DNA from: Viridibacterium sediminicola | Lineage (GTDB): Bacteria; Pseudomonadota; Gammaproteobacteria; Burkholderiales; Rhodocyclaceae | DNA length: 64,000 nucleotides | Assembly: GCF_039631295.1 (NCBI RefSeq) | Contig: NZ_JBDIVE010000010.1 | Span: forward strand, 1 to 64,000 | Reading direction: 5' to 3' | Shown: piece by piece, positions 1 to 9,381 of the stretch | How positions within the stretch are numbered: the stretch's first letter is position 1 | Layout: every line of letters begins with the position of its first letter | Notes under the pieces: generated by a model | What the model was told of the DNA's origin: nothing | Databases searched by the model: none | What the model saw: only the letters and a program-made list of their open reading frames with translations | Program-made: the position numbers and the translations under genes

Positions 1-3000
1 ACGGCGAACACGACCGATTCCTTCACGGTCACGGTGAGCGATGGAAATGGTGGCACGAACACCGCGACCTACACGGTAAACCTGACGGCGGCCAACGACA
101 CGCCGACCCTAGCGACGCCGACAGCCGCCAGCTACACCGACACCTCGGCCAACGACAGCTTCAGCAATGACACGGGCACGCTGACCGCTACGGATCGCGA
201 TTCGGGTCAGACGCTGAGCTACGGCATCCAGGGCGGCACAGTCAGTGCCGGCGTGAGCACGCTGGCGGGGACCTATGGCAGCCTGAGCGTCAACACGAGT
301 ACGGGCGCCTACACCTACACGCCGAACGCCACGGCAATTAACGCGCTGACGGCGAACACGACCGATACCTTCACGGTCACGGTCAGTGACGGCAACGGTG
401 GTAGCAATACCGCGACCTACACGGTGAATCTGACCGCCGCTAACGACACGCCGACCCTAGCGACGCCGACTGCAGCAAGCTACACCGACACCTCGGCCAA
501 TGACACGTTCAGCAATGACACCGGCACGCTGGCCGCTACGGACCGTGATTCGGGCCAGACCCTGACGTATGGCATCACGGGTGGCAGTGTTGCCAGCGGC
601 GTGAGCACGCTGGCGGGGACCTATGGCAGCCTGAGCGTCAACACGAGTACGGGCGCCTACACCTACACGCCGAATGCCACAGCGATCAATGCGCTGACGG
701 CGAACACCACCGATACCTTCACGGTCAGCGTGAGCGATGGCAACGGTGGCAGCAATACCGCGACCTACACGGTGAACCTGACCGCCGCGAACGACACGCC
801 CACGCTCGCTACGCCGACGGCGGCGAGCTACACCGACACCTCGGCCAACGACAGCTTCAGCAATGACACGGGTACGCTGGCCGCTACGGATCGCGATTCA
901 GGTCAGACGCTGACGTATGGCATCACGGGTGGCACAGCGGCCAGCGGCGTGAGCACGCTGGCGGGGACCTATGGCAGTCTCTCGGTCAACACGACGACCG
1001 GTGCCTACACCTACACGCCGAACGCCACGGCGATCAATGCGCTGACGGCCAGCACGACCGATTCCTTCACGGTCACGGTGAGCGATGGAAATGGTGGCAC
1101 GAACACCGCGACCTACACGGTGAATCTGACTGCCGCGAACGACACGCCCACGCTCGCTACGCCGACGGCGGCGAGCTACACCGACACCTCGGCCAATGAC
1201 ACGTTCAGCAATGACACGGGTACGCTGGCCGCTACGGATCGCGATTCAGGTCAGACGCTGAGCTACGGCATCCAGGGCGGCACAGTCAGTGCCGGCGTGA
1301 GCACGCTGGCGGGGACCTATGGCAGCCTGAGCGTCAACACGAGTACGGGCGCCTACACCTACACGCCGAATGCCACAGCGATCAATGCGCTGACGGCGAA
1401 CACCACCGATACCTTCACGGTCACGGTCAGTGACGGTAATGGTGGCAGCAACACCGCGACCTACACGGTGAATCTGACCGCCGCTAACGATACGCCGACA
1501 CTGATCGTGCCGAGTGCCGCGAGCTTCACGGATACCAGTGCCAATGACAGCTTCAGCAACGACACCGGCAGTCTGGGCGGCACGGATCGCGACAGTGGCC
1601 AAAGCCTGGTCTATGGCGTCCAGGGCGGCAGTGTTGCGGGAGGTCTGAGCACGCTGGCGGGGACCTATGGCAGCCTGAGCGTCAACACGAGTACGGGCGC
1701 CTACACCTACACGCCGAACGCCACAGCCATCAACGCCCTCACCGCGAATACCAGCGAGAGCTTCACGCTGACGGTCAGTGATGGCAATGGCGGGACGACG
1801 ACAACGAGCTACACGGTCAACCTGACGGGGGCCAACGATACGCCGACGCTGATCGTGCCGAGTGCAGCGAGCTTCACGGATACCAGCGCCAATGACAGCT
1901 TCAGCAACGACACCGGCAGTCTGGGCGGCACGGATCGCGACAGTGGTCAAAGTCTGGTCTACGGCGTCCAAGGCGGCAGTGTTGCGGGAGGTCTGAGCAC
2001 GCTCGTGGGCACCTACGGTAGCCTGAGCGTCAACACAAGTACGGGCGCCTACACCTACACGCCGAACGCCACAGCCATCAACGCCCTCACCGCGAATACC
2101 AGCGAGAGCTTCACGCTGACGGTCAGTGATGGCAATGGCGGGACGACGACGACGAGCTACACGGTCAACCTGACGGGTGCCAACGACGCGCCGACACTGA
2201 TCGTGCCGAGTGCCGCGAGCTTCACGGATACCAGTGCCAATGACAGCTTCAGCAACGACACCGGCAGTCTGGGCGGCACGGATCGCGACAGTGGCCAAAG
2301 CCTGGTCTATGGCGTCCAGGGCGGCAGTGTTGCGGGAGGCCTGAGCACGGTCGTGGGCACCTACGGTAGCCTGAGCGTGAACACCTCGACCGGGGCTTAC
2401 ATCTATACGCCCAATGCGACAGCCATCAACGCCCTCACCGCGAATGCCAGCGAGAGCTTCACGCTGACGGTCAGTGATGGCAATGGCGGTACGACGACGA
2501 CGAGCTACACGGTCAACCTGACGGGGGCCAACGATACGCCGACGCTGATCGTGCCGAGTGCAGCGAGCTTCACGGATACCAGCGCCAATGACAGCTTCAG
2601 CAACGATACAGGCAGTCTGGGCGGCACGGATCGCGACAGTGGCCAAAGTCTGGTCTACGGCGTCCAGGGCGGCAGTGTTGCGGGAGGGGTGAGCACGGTC
2701 GTGGGTACCTACGGCAGCCTGAGCGTGAACACCTCGACCGGGGCTTACATCTATACGCCCAATGCGACAGCCATCAACGCCCTCACCGCGAATACCAGCG
2801 AGAGCTTCACGCTGACGGTCAGTGATGGCAATGGCGGGACGACGACGACGAGCTACACGGTCAACCTGACGGGTGCCAACGACGCGCCAACACTGATCGT
2901 GCCGAGTGCCGCGAGCTTCACGGATACCAGTGCCAACGACAGCTTCAGCGATGTGTCCGGCAGTCTGGGCGGCACGGATCGCGACAGTGGCCAAAGCCTG

Positions 3001-5304
3001 GTCTACGGCGTCCAGGGCGGCAGTGTTGCGGGAGGCCTGAGCACGGTCGTGGGCACCTACGGTAGCCTGAGCGTGAATACCTCGACTGGTGCTTACGTCT
3101 ATACGCCGAACGCCACAGCCATCAACGCCCTCACCGCGAATGCCAGCGAGAGCTTCACGCTGACGGTCAGTGATGGCAATGGCGGTACGACGACGAGCTA
3201 CACGGTCAACCTGACGGGTGCCAACGACGCGCCAACACTGATCGTGCCGAGTGCCGCGAGCTTCACGGATACCAGTGCCAACGACAGCTTCAGCGATGTG
3301 TCCGGCAGTCTGGGCGGCACGGATCGCGACAGTGGCCAAAGCCTGGTCTACGGCGTCCAGGGCGGCAGTGTTGCGGGAGGTCTGAGCACGGTCGTGGGCA
3401 CCTACGGTAGCCTGAGCGTGAACACCTCGACCGGCGCTTACGTCTATACGCCCAATGCGACAGCCATCAACGCCCTCACCGCGAATACCAGCGAGAGCTT
3501 CACGCTGACGGTCAGTGATGGCAATGGCGGTACGACGACAACGAGCTACACGGTCAACCTGACGGGGGCCAACGACACACCGACGCTTGCCACGCCGACG
3601 GCGGCCAGCTTCACCGATACCAGCGCTGCCGACAGTTTCAGTGCGGCCAGTGGCAGCTTGGGCGGTAGCGAGCGCGATGCCGGTCAGACTTTGGTGTACG
3701 GTATTCAGGGCGGTGTGGTATCCGCGGGTAGTAGCACGCTGGTGGGCAGCTATGGTTCCTTGAGCGTGAATACCACGACCGGTGCTTACGTCTTCACGCC
3801 GAATGCAAATGCCATCAACGCGCTGAAATCCAACACGACGGAAAGTTTCACGCTGACACTGAGCGATGGTAACGGCAGCAGCACGACGACGAATTACACG
3901 GTCAGTCTTGCTGCGAGCAATGACGCACCGATCGTCAGCCTTGGCGTGCAGCCGCAAAGTTTCAGCGGTTCGGGCAGCTGGAGCTTTGTCATACCGAGCG
4001 GTGCTTTCAGCGATGCCGAGGGCGACAGCTTGAGCTTCAGCGCCACGCTGGCAGATGGCGGCGCGCTGCCTGCCTGGCTGAGTTTCGACCCGGCGACGCG
4101 CAGCTTCCAGGGCAACCCGCCGAATGATCTGTCGGCGCTTGCCGTCAAGCTCACGGTCAGTGATGCGCAGGGCGGCAGCGTGACGCAGAACTTCAGCCTC
4201 AGCTTGAGCAATGTGAATGATGCGCCCAGCGTGGCCAACGCGATTGCCAACCAGAGCTTCAACGGCTCGGGCACGATCAGCTTCAGTGTGCCGGCCAATA
4301 CCTTCAGCGACGTCGATGGCGATACCTTGACGCTCTCGGCACGTCTGGCGGACGGTAGCGCCTTGCCGAGCTGGCTGAGTTTCGATCCGGTCAGCCGTAG
4401 CTTCTCCGGCCAGCCGCCCTCGGGTTCGACTGCGTTGAATATCGTCGTGTCTGCTGATGACGGCCACGGCGCTACGGTCACGACCGGCTTCACGCTGGAT
4501 ACCGTGGCGCCGCCGCCGGTGGTCGTTGAGCCTGCCGCGCCGTCGGCACCTGTGGAGACGGTACCGGTGACTGTGGTCGAGCCGAGTACCCCCGTGACGC
4601 CGACAGCCGAGATCACCTTCCTGTCGCCGGTTTCCAGCGGCACCATCACGCCGCCGCAGCTTGTGCCCGTTGTTGCGCCGGTGCAGAGTGAAACCTCAAG
4701 CACGTCGTCACAGGGGCAGACGGTGCCGCCTGTGCAGTCAGCCGCTAGCTCGGGTTTGGTGACTTTCGCGGCGGGCAGCGGGCTGGATGCGGGCAATCGT
4801 GCCGCGGTGCTGGAGGTGACCCGCCCGGATCAGGGCCAATTCAATTTCGACCTTGGCAGCCGGGTCAGTGTCACCGTGCCACAAGGCACCTTCGTGCACA
4901 GCAGTGCGACGGCGCAAGTCAGCGTTACGGCGATCCAGCAAGATGGTCAGGCCCTGCCGAGCTGGTTGAGCTTCAACCCGAGCACCGGCACCCTGGAAGG
5001 CACGCCGCCAGCCAGTGCGCAAGGTGAGATCGTGGTGAGGGTAATCGCTCGCGATCAGAACGGTCGTACGGCCGAGACGATGATCAAGATCCGCATCGGT
5101 CGCAACACCAGCCAGATCATGGGTGACTTTTTGCCGGCCGATGCTGATGTCTTGTCCCTGACATTGCCGCAGGCCGAGCGCGCGCCGTTACCCATCCGTG
5201 CCGGCCTGTCCGAGCAGCTGAAGTCAGCCGGGCAGCCGCGTGGCTTGTCGCCGCATTTGCGCGCAGTGGCCAAAGCAGCGTTGGTGGCGAGTAGTCGGGT
5301 ATGA
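1..5304 (+). CDS. Giant VCBS/cadherin-repeat surface or secreted protein, 3' part
   Basis: The frame is open from base 1, so the start lies upstream of the window; 1767 codons are visible. Codons 34-1308 hold eleven consecutive repeats of about 116 residues, each with GTYGSLSVNT, YTPNATAINAL and FTLTVSDGNGG-like segments typical of VCBS/cadherin-type repeats. Then come two Ig-like/CADG domains (about codons 1309-1500, both with a LPxWLSFDP core), a Pro/Val/Thr-rich linker (about 1500-1600), a third such domain with LPSWLSFNP (about 1600-1700), and a short basic tail. Large adhesins and biofilm matrix proteins are built this way; the N-terminal part that would show retention or secretion signals is missing. 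The stop overlaps the next start (ATGA), so it is translationally coupled to the HlyD-like gene. No cysteine is apparent in the repeats. The adhesin role is inferred; the repeat architecture is seen directly. Confidence 0.9.
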   Translation, partial: TANTTDSFTVTVSDGNGGTNTATYTVNLTAANDTPTLATPTAASYTDTSANDSFSNDTGTLTATDRDSGQTLSYGIQGGTVSAGVSTLAGTYGSLSVNTSTGAYTYTPNATAINALTANTTDTFTVTVSDGNGGSNTATYTVNLTAANDTPTLATPTAASYTDTSANDTFSNDTGTLAATDRDSGQTLTYGITGGSVASGVSTLAGTYGSLSVNTSTGAYTYTPNATAINALTANTTDTFTVSVSDGNGGSNTATYTVNLTAANDTPTLATPTAASYTDTSANDSFSNDTGTLAATDRDSGQTLTYGITGGTAASGVSTLAGTYGSLSVNTTTGAYTYTPNATAINALTASTTDSFTVTVSDGNGGTNTATYTVNLTAANDTPTLATPTAASYTDTSANDTFSNDTGTLAATDRDSGQTLSYGIQGGTVSAGVSTLAGTYGSLSVNTSTGAYTYTPNATAINALTANTTDTFTVTVSDGNGGSNTATYTVNLTAANDTPTLIVPSAASFTDTSANDSFSNDTGSLGGTDRDSGQSLVYGVQGGSVAGGLSTLAGTYGSLSVNTSTGAYTYTPNATAINALTANTSESFTLTVSDGNGGTTTTSYTVNLTGANDTPTLIVPSAASFTDTSANDSFSNDTGSLGGTDRDSGQSLVYGVQGGSVAGGLSTLVGTYGSLSVNTSTGAYTYTPNATAINALTANTSESFTLTVSDGNGGTTTTSYTVNLTGANDAPTLIVPSAASFTDTSANDSFSNDTGSLGGTDRDSGQSLVYGVQGGSVAGGLSTVVGTYGSLSVNTSTGAYIYTPNATAINALTANASESFTLTVSDGNGGTTTTSYTVNLTGANDTPTLIVPSAASFTDTSANDSFSNDTGSLGGTDRDSGQSLVYGVQGGSVAGGVSTVVGTYGSLSVNTSTGAYIYTPNATAINALTANTSESFTLTVSDGNGGTTTTSYTVNLTGANDAPTLIVPSAASFTDTSANDSFSDVSGSLGGTDRDSGQSLVYGVQGGSVAGGLSTVVGTYGSLSVNTSTGAYVYTPNATAINALTANASESFTLTVSDGNGGTTTSYTVNLTGANDAPTLIVPSAASFTDTSANDSFSDVSGSLGGTDRDSGQSLVYGVQGGSVAGGLSTVVGTYGSLSVNTSTGAYVYTPNATAINALTANTSESFTLTVSDGNGGTTTTSYTVNLTGANDTPTLATPTAASFTDTSAADSFSAASGSLGGSERDAGQTLVYGIQGGVVSAGSSTLVGSYGSLSVNTTTGAYVFTPNANAINALKSNTTESFTLTLSDGNGSSTTTNYTVSLAASNDAPIVSLGVQPQSFSGSGSWSFVIPSGAFSDAEGDSLSFSATLADGGALPAWLSFDPATRSFQGNPPNDLSALAVKLTVSDAQGGSVTQNFSLSLSNVNDAPSVANAIANQSFNGSGTISFSVPANTFSDVDGDTLTLSARLADGSALPSWLSFDPVSRSFSGQPPSGSTALNIVVSADDGHGATVTTGFTLDTVAPPPVVVEPAAPSAPVETVPVTVVEPSTPVTPTAEITFLSPVSSGTITPPQLVPVVAPVQSETSSTSSQGQTVPPVQSAASSGLVTFAAGSGLDAGNRAAVLEVTRPDQGQFNFDLGSRVSVTVPQGTFVHSSATAQVSVTAIQQDGQALPSWLSFNPSTGTLEGTPPASAQGEIVVRVIARDQNGRTAETMIKIRIGRNTSQIMGDFLPADADVLSLTLPQAERAPLPIRAGLSEQLKSAGQPRGLSPHLRAVAKAALVASSRV
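100..3924 (+). repeat. Eleven tandem 348-bp coding repeats (VCBS-like)
   Basis: Repeat boundaries fall at 100, 448, 796, 1144, 1492, 1840, 2188, 2536, 2884, 3229, 3577 and 3925. All units are 348 bp except the ninth (2884-3228), which is 345 bp because one Thr codon of a TTT run is lost. Units 1-4 begin TPTLATPTAASYTDTS; units 5-10 begin with TLIVPSAASFTDTS; unit 11 is a divergent hybrid. Long stretches are identical at the DNA level, including at third codon positions, which points to recent duplication or gene conversion. The partial unit at 1-99 shows that the array continues upstream. Confidence 0.95.
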
Positions 5305-6683
5305 CCGAGGCGAGACCGACGACACATCCGCTATTGCTACTGGTTGAGCTGGGACAGGCGGCGCGCCGCGCGAGCACGCTGCCGGAGCTGGGCTTTCTGC
5401 TGGTCAACGATACGCGGCGTTTGCTGCCGTATCGTCAGGCGCTGCTGTGGTTTGAGGGGCAGGGGCTGCATACCGTCTCGGGCTTGCTGGCTGCGGAGGC
5501 CAACACGCCGTTCAGCCTGTGGCTGAACCGGCTGATGAAGCATCTGAACGCGGGCGCTGCGTCCAGCGCACCGCTGCAGCGCATCCATCCCGAGGCGCTG
5601 CCTGCCGAGCTGGCTGCCGAATGGGGCGAATGGCTTGCGGAGCATGTCTATTGGGCGCCCCTGGCCGCCAATACGCAGCGTTTCGAATCGCGCGCGGGTG
5701 GCGTGCTCTTCGTCTGTGATGAGCCCTGGGACGAGGCGGCGCATCCCCTGCTGGCCGAGTGGATCGCGGTCTGGCTGCATGCCTGGAACGGCTTGCTGCG
5801 CCCTGTGCCGTATTCGCCCACCGCATTGCTCAAGCGTCTGCGCGCCTGGTTCGCGCAAGGTCAGGACCTCGCCTGGTGGCGCCGCCCCCGGCTGCAGTTG
5901 GCGCTGTTGGTGCTGGCCCTGATGCTGTGCCCGGTGCGGCTGAGCGTGCTGGCGCCGGGGGAATTGGTGCCGCTCGATCCGGCCGTGATCCGCGCCCCGC
6001 TCGATGGTGTGCTGGCCCAGGTGCATGTACGTACCAATCAGGCGGTCAAAGCGGGCGACCCGCTGTTCAGTTTTGACGAGGCCTCGATTGCCGCCCGTCT
6101 CGAAGTGGCCCGGCAAGCCCTCGCGACCGCCGAAGCTGAGTACCGGCAGATGGCGCAAATGGCCGTCTCCGATGTCCGCTCCAAGGCGCAGTTGTCCGGC
6201 GTGCTGGGCAAGATGGCCGAAAAGCAGGCCGAGGTGGATTTCCTCAGCGGGCAGTTCGCGCGCGCCAAAGTGCTGGCACCGCAGGACGGTGTGGCCTTGC
6301 TTGACGATCCGACGGAGCTGATCGGCAAGCCGGTACAAACCGGCGAGCGCATCATGCGGATTGCCAATCCGGCGGCCAAAGAGATCGAGGCCTGGATTCC
6401 GATTGGCGACGCCATTCCCTTGCCGGAGCATGCTGATGTGCAGCTCTTCCTGAGCGCTGCGCCGCTGTCTTCCGAACGCGGGCAGCTGCGCTATCTGGCC
6501 CACGATGCCTTGCCCCGGCCGGATGGCAGCTACGCCTATCGCCTGCGCGCCAGCTTGCCGGGCGGCAGTGATCAGCGCATTGGCATGAAGGGCACGGTGA
6601 AAGTCCAGGGCGGCTGGGTGCCGGCCATCTACTGGATCATGCGTCGGCCGCTGGCCAGCATCCGCCAATTCCTCGTGCTGTGA
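5301..6683 (+). CDS. GAF-HlyD membrane fusion (periplasmic adaptor) protein
   Basis: 460 aa. Residues 1-170 resemble a GAF-type domain (LPELGFLLVNDTRRLLPYRQ near the start). A single membrane segment follows at about 196-216 (LALLVLALMLCPVRLSVLAPG). The rest is an HlyD/biotinyl-lipoyl barrel adaptor: the half-lipoyl stretch IRAPLDGVLAQVHVRTNQAV, a coiled-coil of about 60 residues, a second lipoyl half (VLAPQDGVALLDDP) and a beta-barrel. Such adaptors bridge an inner-membrane exporter to an outer-membrane channel. The start codon overlaps the upstream giant-protein stop (ATGA), and the stop overlaps the next start (TGATG), so the three genes form a tight operon. A cytosolic GAF domain on an adaptor is unusual and may sense a ligand. 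No ABC ATPase or TolC gene is present on the visible side. Confidence 0.85.
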   Translation: MTEARPTTHPLLLLVELGQAARRASTLPELGFLLVNDTRRLLPYRQALLWFEGQGLHTVSGLLAAEANTPFSLWLNRLMKHLNAGAASSAPLQRIHPEALPAELAAEWGEWLAEHVYWAPLAANTQRFESRAGGVLFVCDEPWDEAAHPLLAEWIAVWLHAWNGLLRPVPYSPTALLKRLRAWFAQGQDLAWWRRPRLQLALLVLALMLCPVRLSVLAPGELVPLDPAVIRAPLDGVLAQVHVRTNQAVKAGDPLFSFDEASIAARLEVARQALATAEAEYRQMAQMAVSDVRSKAQLSGVLGKMAEKQAEVDFLSGQFARAKVLAPQDGVALLDDPTELIGKPVQTGERIMRIANPAAKEIEAWIPIGDAIPLPEHADVQLFLSAAPLSSERGQLRYLAHDALPRPDGSYAYRLRASLPGGSDQRIGMKGTVKVQGGWVPAIYWIMRRPLASIRQFLVL

Positions 6684-8782
6684 TGAACGAACGCCTGCCC
6701 GCCCTGCGGCAAGAGCTCTCGCTGTTGCCCGGTCCCGTTCTGCCTGATGGTCAGCCGAGCTGGACCCTGCACGATCCGCTGCGCAATCTGTTCTTCCAGC
6801 TCGACTGGTCCTCGGTCGAGATGCTCAAGCGCTGGGACATGGCGCCCGCTGCGCTGCTCGAGGATATCCGCCGCGAGACCAGCTTGCAGCTTGATGCGGC
6901 GCAGCTGGAGGCGCTGCTACAGTTCCTGCAGCAGAACCAGTTGCTGATGATTGCGCCTGGTGCGGCGCCCGCGTTGGCCGAACGCTGGCGCCAGCGCCAG
7001 GGAACGTTCTGGCAATGGCTGCTGCACAACTACCTGTTCTTCCGGATCCCGCTACTGCGCCCCGATGCCTGGCTGACGCGCATGCTGCCGCGGGTGGATT
7101 TCTTCTTCTCGCGCCAGTTCGCCTATCTGAGCCTGCTGGCCGGCGTGCTGGGCTTGTTCGGCGTGCTGCGTGCCTGGCAAAGCTATAGCGCGACCCTGGT
7201 CGAGATGCTTTCCTTGAGCGGGGCGATCGCCTATGGCGCGACCCTGGCCGGCGTCAAAGTGCTGCATGAGCTGGGCCACGGTTTCACGGCCAAGCGCTAT
7301 GGCTGTCGGGTACCTAGCATGGGGGTTGCCTTCCTCGTCTTGTGGCCCGTGGCCTATACCGATACCAACGAGGTGTGGCGCCTGACTTCACGCCGCCAGC
7401 GTGTGGGGGTGGCGGCGGCAGGCATCCTCACCGAGCTGACGGTGGCCGTCTGGGCAAGCCTCTTGTGGTGCCTGCTGCCCGATGGTGCGCTTCGCACGGC
7501 CGCTTTCCTCCTCTCCTCAACGACCTGGATCTCGACCCTGCTGATCAACGCCAGCCCCTTCATGCGTTTCGATGGCTACTTTCTGCTCGCCGACGCCCTG
7601 CAGATTCCCAATTTGCACCAGCGTGCGTTTGCGCTGGCGCGCTGGGATTTGCGCGAGCGCTTGTTCGGGCTCGGTGCGCCGCTGCCGGAGCTGTTTCCAC
7701 GGCTGCGCCATGGCGGACTGATCCTGTTTGCCTGGGCCACCTGGATCTATCGGCTGACGCTATTTCTCGGCATCGCCTTCCTGGTCTATCACTTCTTCAT
7801 CAAAGCGGTCGGCATCCTGCTCTTCCTGGTCGAGATGATCTGGTTCGTGGCCAAGCCCTTTTGGACCGAGTTCCGCGTCTGGCGCGAGATCTGGCCACAG
7901 GTGCGATCACGCCCGGCAACGCGGCGCAGCCTGCTGCTGGCGACGATCTTGCTGCTCTTGTTCGCCGTGCCCTGGCCGACCCGCGTGGTGCAGAGTGGCG
8001 TGCTCTATCCGGCCGTCGAGCAGGTTTTTTACGCGCCGCGCAATGCCCAGCTCAGCGCCATGCACGCCGAGGCTGGCGCAGCCGAAGCCGCCGGCGTGCG
8101 CCTGTTTGATCTGCGCTCGCCCGAGCTGGAACTGCGTGCCCGCCAGGCGCGTGCGCGCAGCGAGCAGCTGGACTGGCTGTCCGGCGCCTCGGCGTTTGAT
8201 GCGGAGCGGCGCAAGGATTGGCAGGTGCTCAAGGAACAGCTGGGCACCTCGCAGGCCGAGCAGAAGTCGGTCGACGCCGATTCCGGGCAATACCACCTGA
8301 GCAGCAACTTGCCGGGCGTGCTGCGCGATCGCGATCCAGACCTGCGGGTGGGCGACTGGCTCAGCCCGCGTGAAGTGCTGGGGCGGATCAGCGGCCCGGG
8401 CTTTCTGCGCGCCACGGTGTATGTCGATGATGAAGACCTGGCGCGCATTGCCGCCGGTGATCGTGCGGTGTTCACGGCCGATGGCGGCAGCGGGCCGAAT
8501 ATTCGCCTGCGCGTCCTCGCCATCGATTCCGATGCCACCCGCACGCTGGCCGAAGGCGAGCTGGCCAGCATGTTCGGCGGCTCAATCAGCGTGCGCGAAA
8601 AACATGGCGCGCTCTACCCCGAGCGGGCGATTTATCGCGTGCAATTGCAAAGCGAAATCGAATACCCGCAGCAGCAGCACCGCTGGCGTGGTCAGGTCGC
8701 CATTGCCGCAGATTGGGAAGCGCCGGGCCTGCGTTATCTGCGCCAGTTTGTCGCCGTCCTCTGGCGCGAGTCCGGTTTCTGA
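6683..8782 (+). CDS. M50-family membrane metalloprotease with HlyD-like C-terminal region
   Basis: 699 aa. HELGH at residues 195-199 followed by a conserved GCRVPSMGVAF segment, and FDGY with Asp at about 297, form the site-2-protease-type zinc site. Multiple hydrophobic segments surround it (about 145-165, 175-195, 215-285, 340-395, 415-430). Residues 430-699 are periplasmic-looking and carry a coiled coil plus HlyD-like barrel pieces (YVDDEDLARIAAGDRAVF). The N-terminal 100 residues look soluble and winged-helix or PqqD-like. The same fusion type is annotated elsewhere as a peptide zinc metalloprotease associated with efflux adaptors. The ATG at 6683 was chosen over the GTG at 6680 because it gives the standard TGATG coupling. 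Probable role: processing or exporting the giant repeat protein; this is inferred from position. Confidence 0.85.
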   Translation: MNERLPALRQELSLLPGPVLPDGQPSWTLHDPLRNLFFQLDWSSVEMLKRWDMAPAALLEDIRRETSLQLDAAQLEALLQFLQQNQLLMIAPGAAPALAERWRQRQGTFWQWLLHNYLFFRIPLLRPDAWLTRMLPRVDFFFSRQFAYLSLLAGVLGLFGVLRAWQSYSATLVEMLSLSGAIAYGATLAGVKVLHELGHGFTAKRYGCRVPSMGVAFLVLWPVAYTDTNEVWRLTSRRQRVGVAAAGILTELTVAVWASLLWCLLPDGALRTAAFLLSSTTWISTLLINASPFMRFDGYFLLADALQIPNLHQRAFALARWDLRERLFGLGAPLPELFPRLRHGGLILFAWATWIYRLTLFLGIAFLVYHFFIKAVGILLFLVEMIWFVAKPFWTEFRVWREIWPQVRSRPATRRSLLLATILLLLFAVPWPTRVVQSGVLYPAVEQVFYAPRNAQLSAMHAEAGAAEAAGVRLFDLRSPELELRARQARARSEQLDWLSGASAFDAERRKDWQVLKEQLGTSQAEQKSVDADSGQYHLSSNLPGVLRDRDPDLRVGDWLSPREVLGRISGPGFLRATVYVDDEDLARIAAGDRAVFTADGGSGPNIRLRVLAIDSDATRTLAEGELASMFGGSISVREKHGALYPERAIYRVQLQSEIEYPQQQHRWRGQVAIAADWEAPGLRYLRQFVAVLWRESGF

Positions 8783-8806
8783 GCGCGGCCTGGGGCCGCG
8801 CTTTTG
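8782..8806 (+). terminator. Rho-independent terminator of the adhesin/export operon
   Basis: A perfect 9-bp stem (8782-8790 with 8794-8802), three-base loop, then a T run. It starts at the last base of the M50 stop codon. Confidence 0.85.
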
Positions 8807-8938
8807 ACAGCTGTGTCGATCTTGCGTAAGCTCTTTCAACAGACGGCAAGATCTGCGAACGATCAAAAAATGCTGGCTATTTGATTCCCTGGCTGCTGCC
8901 CTGCAGGCAGCCACAGTGCCGCAAGCGCTGCAGAATCC

Positions 8939-9014
8939 GGGGGTATAGCTCAGTTGGTAGAGCAGCTGACTCTTAATCAGTAGGTCGTAGGTTCGAATCC
9001 TACTGCCCCCACCA
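8939..9014 (+). tRNA. tRNA-Lys (anticodon CUU)
   Basis: Complete cloverleaf of 76 nt with encoded CCA. The acceptor stem GGGGGTA pairs with TGCCCCC including one G-T pair. The D-loop region contains AGCTCAGTTGGTAGAGC, the anticodon loop is CTCTTAA (anticodon CTT), and the T-arm is GTAGG/TTCGAAT/CCTAC. It reads lysine codon AAG. It is a single tRNA and not part of an rRNA operon. Confidence 0.97.
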
Positions 9015-9029
9015 AATTCCCGAACAGCT

Positions 9030-9324
9030 TAGGGCGTGCTTACATTCACGCGGCGGTTGCGCGGGTGCTGAATTGGGCGCAGAACAAGGCGCAGCGACGC
9101 TGTCAGGGTGGCCCCCTGAGGAGGAGCTGCAACGCTGTGCTGCGGTCAATTCAGTACCCGCCCTTAGGGTTGAAGTGCAGGGCTCGCCATCCTGCGTTGC
9201 GCTCCTTGTACAGGGCGATTTTGCCAACCGAGACCCTGCACTGTGTCGCGCGCCCGCTTTTGGCAAGCACGTGGCAAGCCCTGCACTTCAACGCAATCCG
9301 CCGGGTGAATGTAAACACGCCCTA
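9030..9324. repeat. 295-bp inverted-repeat element with nested stem-loops, MITE-like
   Basis: Ends at 9030-9061 and 9292-9324 are near-perfect inverted repeats of about 32 bp beginning TAGGGCGTG. Inside them are two further inverted repeats: 9061-9075 with 9147-9161 (14 of 15 match) and 9169-9184 with 9277-9292 (16 of 16). A single strand could therefore fold into a three-way junction. No reading frame of its own is convincing. It fills nearly the whole gap between tRNA-Lys and trmA. After it, 9325-9349 holds a short AGTC/GACT hairpin and a T run that may be the remnant of the tRNA terminator. Confidence 0.75.
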
Positions 9325-9381
9325 GTCTACAGACTGGGCTTTTTGCTTTTGCGGCCCTTACTTTGCACGCGCACTTACACC

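Noticed and set aside
100..3924. Regular repeats considered as a CRISPR array
   Set aside because: Period is 348 bp, repeats are coding and in frame, and there are no short unique spacers.
1246..4467. Open frame of about 1070 codons on the minus strand opposite the repeat array
   Set aside because: It mirrors the periodic codon pattern of the plus-strand repeats, yields Arg/Ala/His-rich sequence without domains, and the plus strand clearly encodes the real protein.
9325..9349. Terminator for tRNA-Lys after the inverted-repeat element
   Set aside because: Only a 4-bp AGTC/GACT stem before the T run; too weak to list as a terminator.
9073..9381. N-terminal extension of TrmA into the inverted-repeat element
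   Set aside because: Extension residues do not resemble TrmA and come from the repeat; the ATG at 9382 gives the normal family length.
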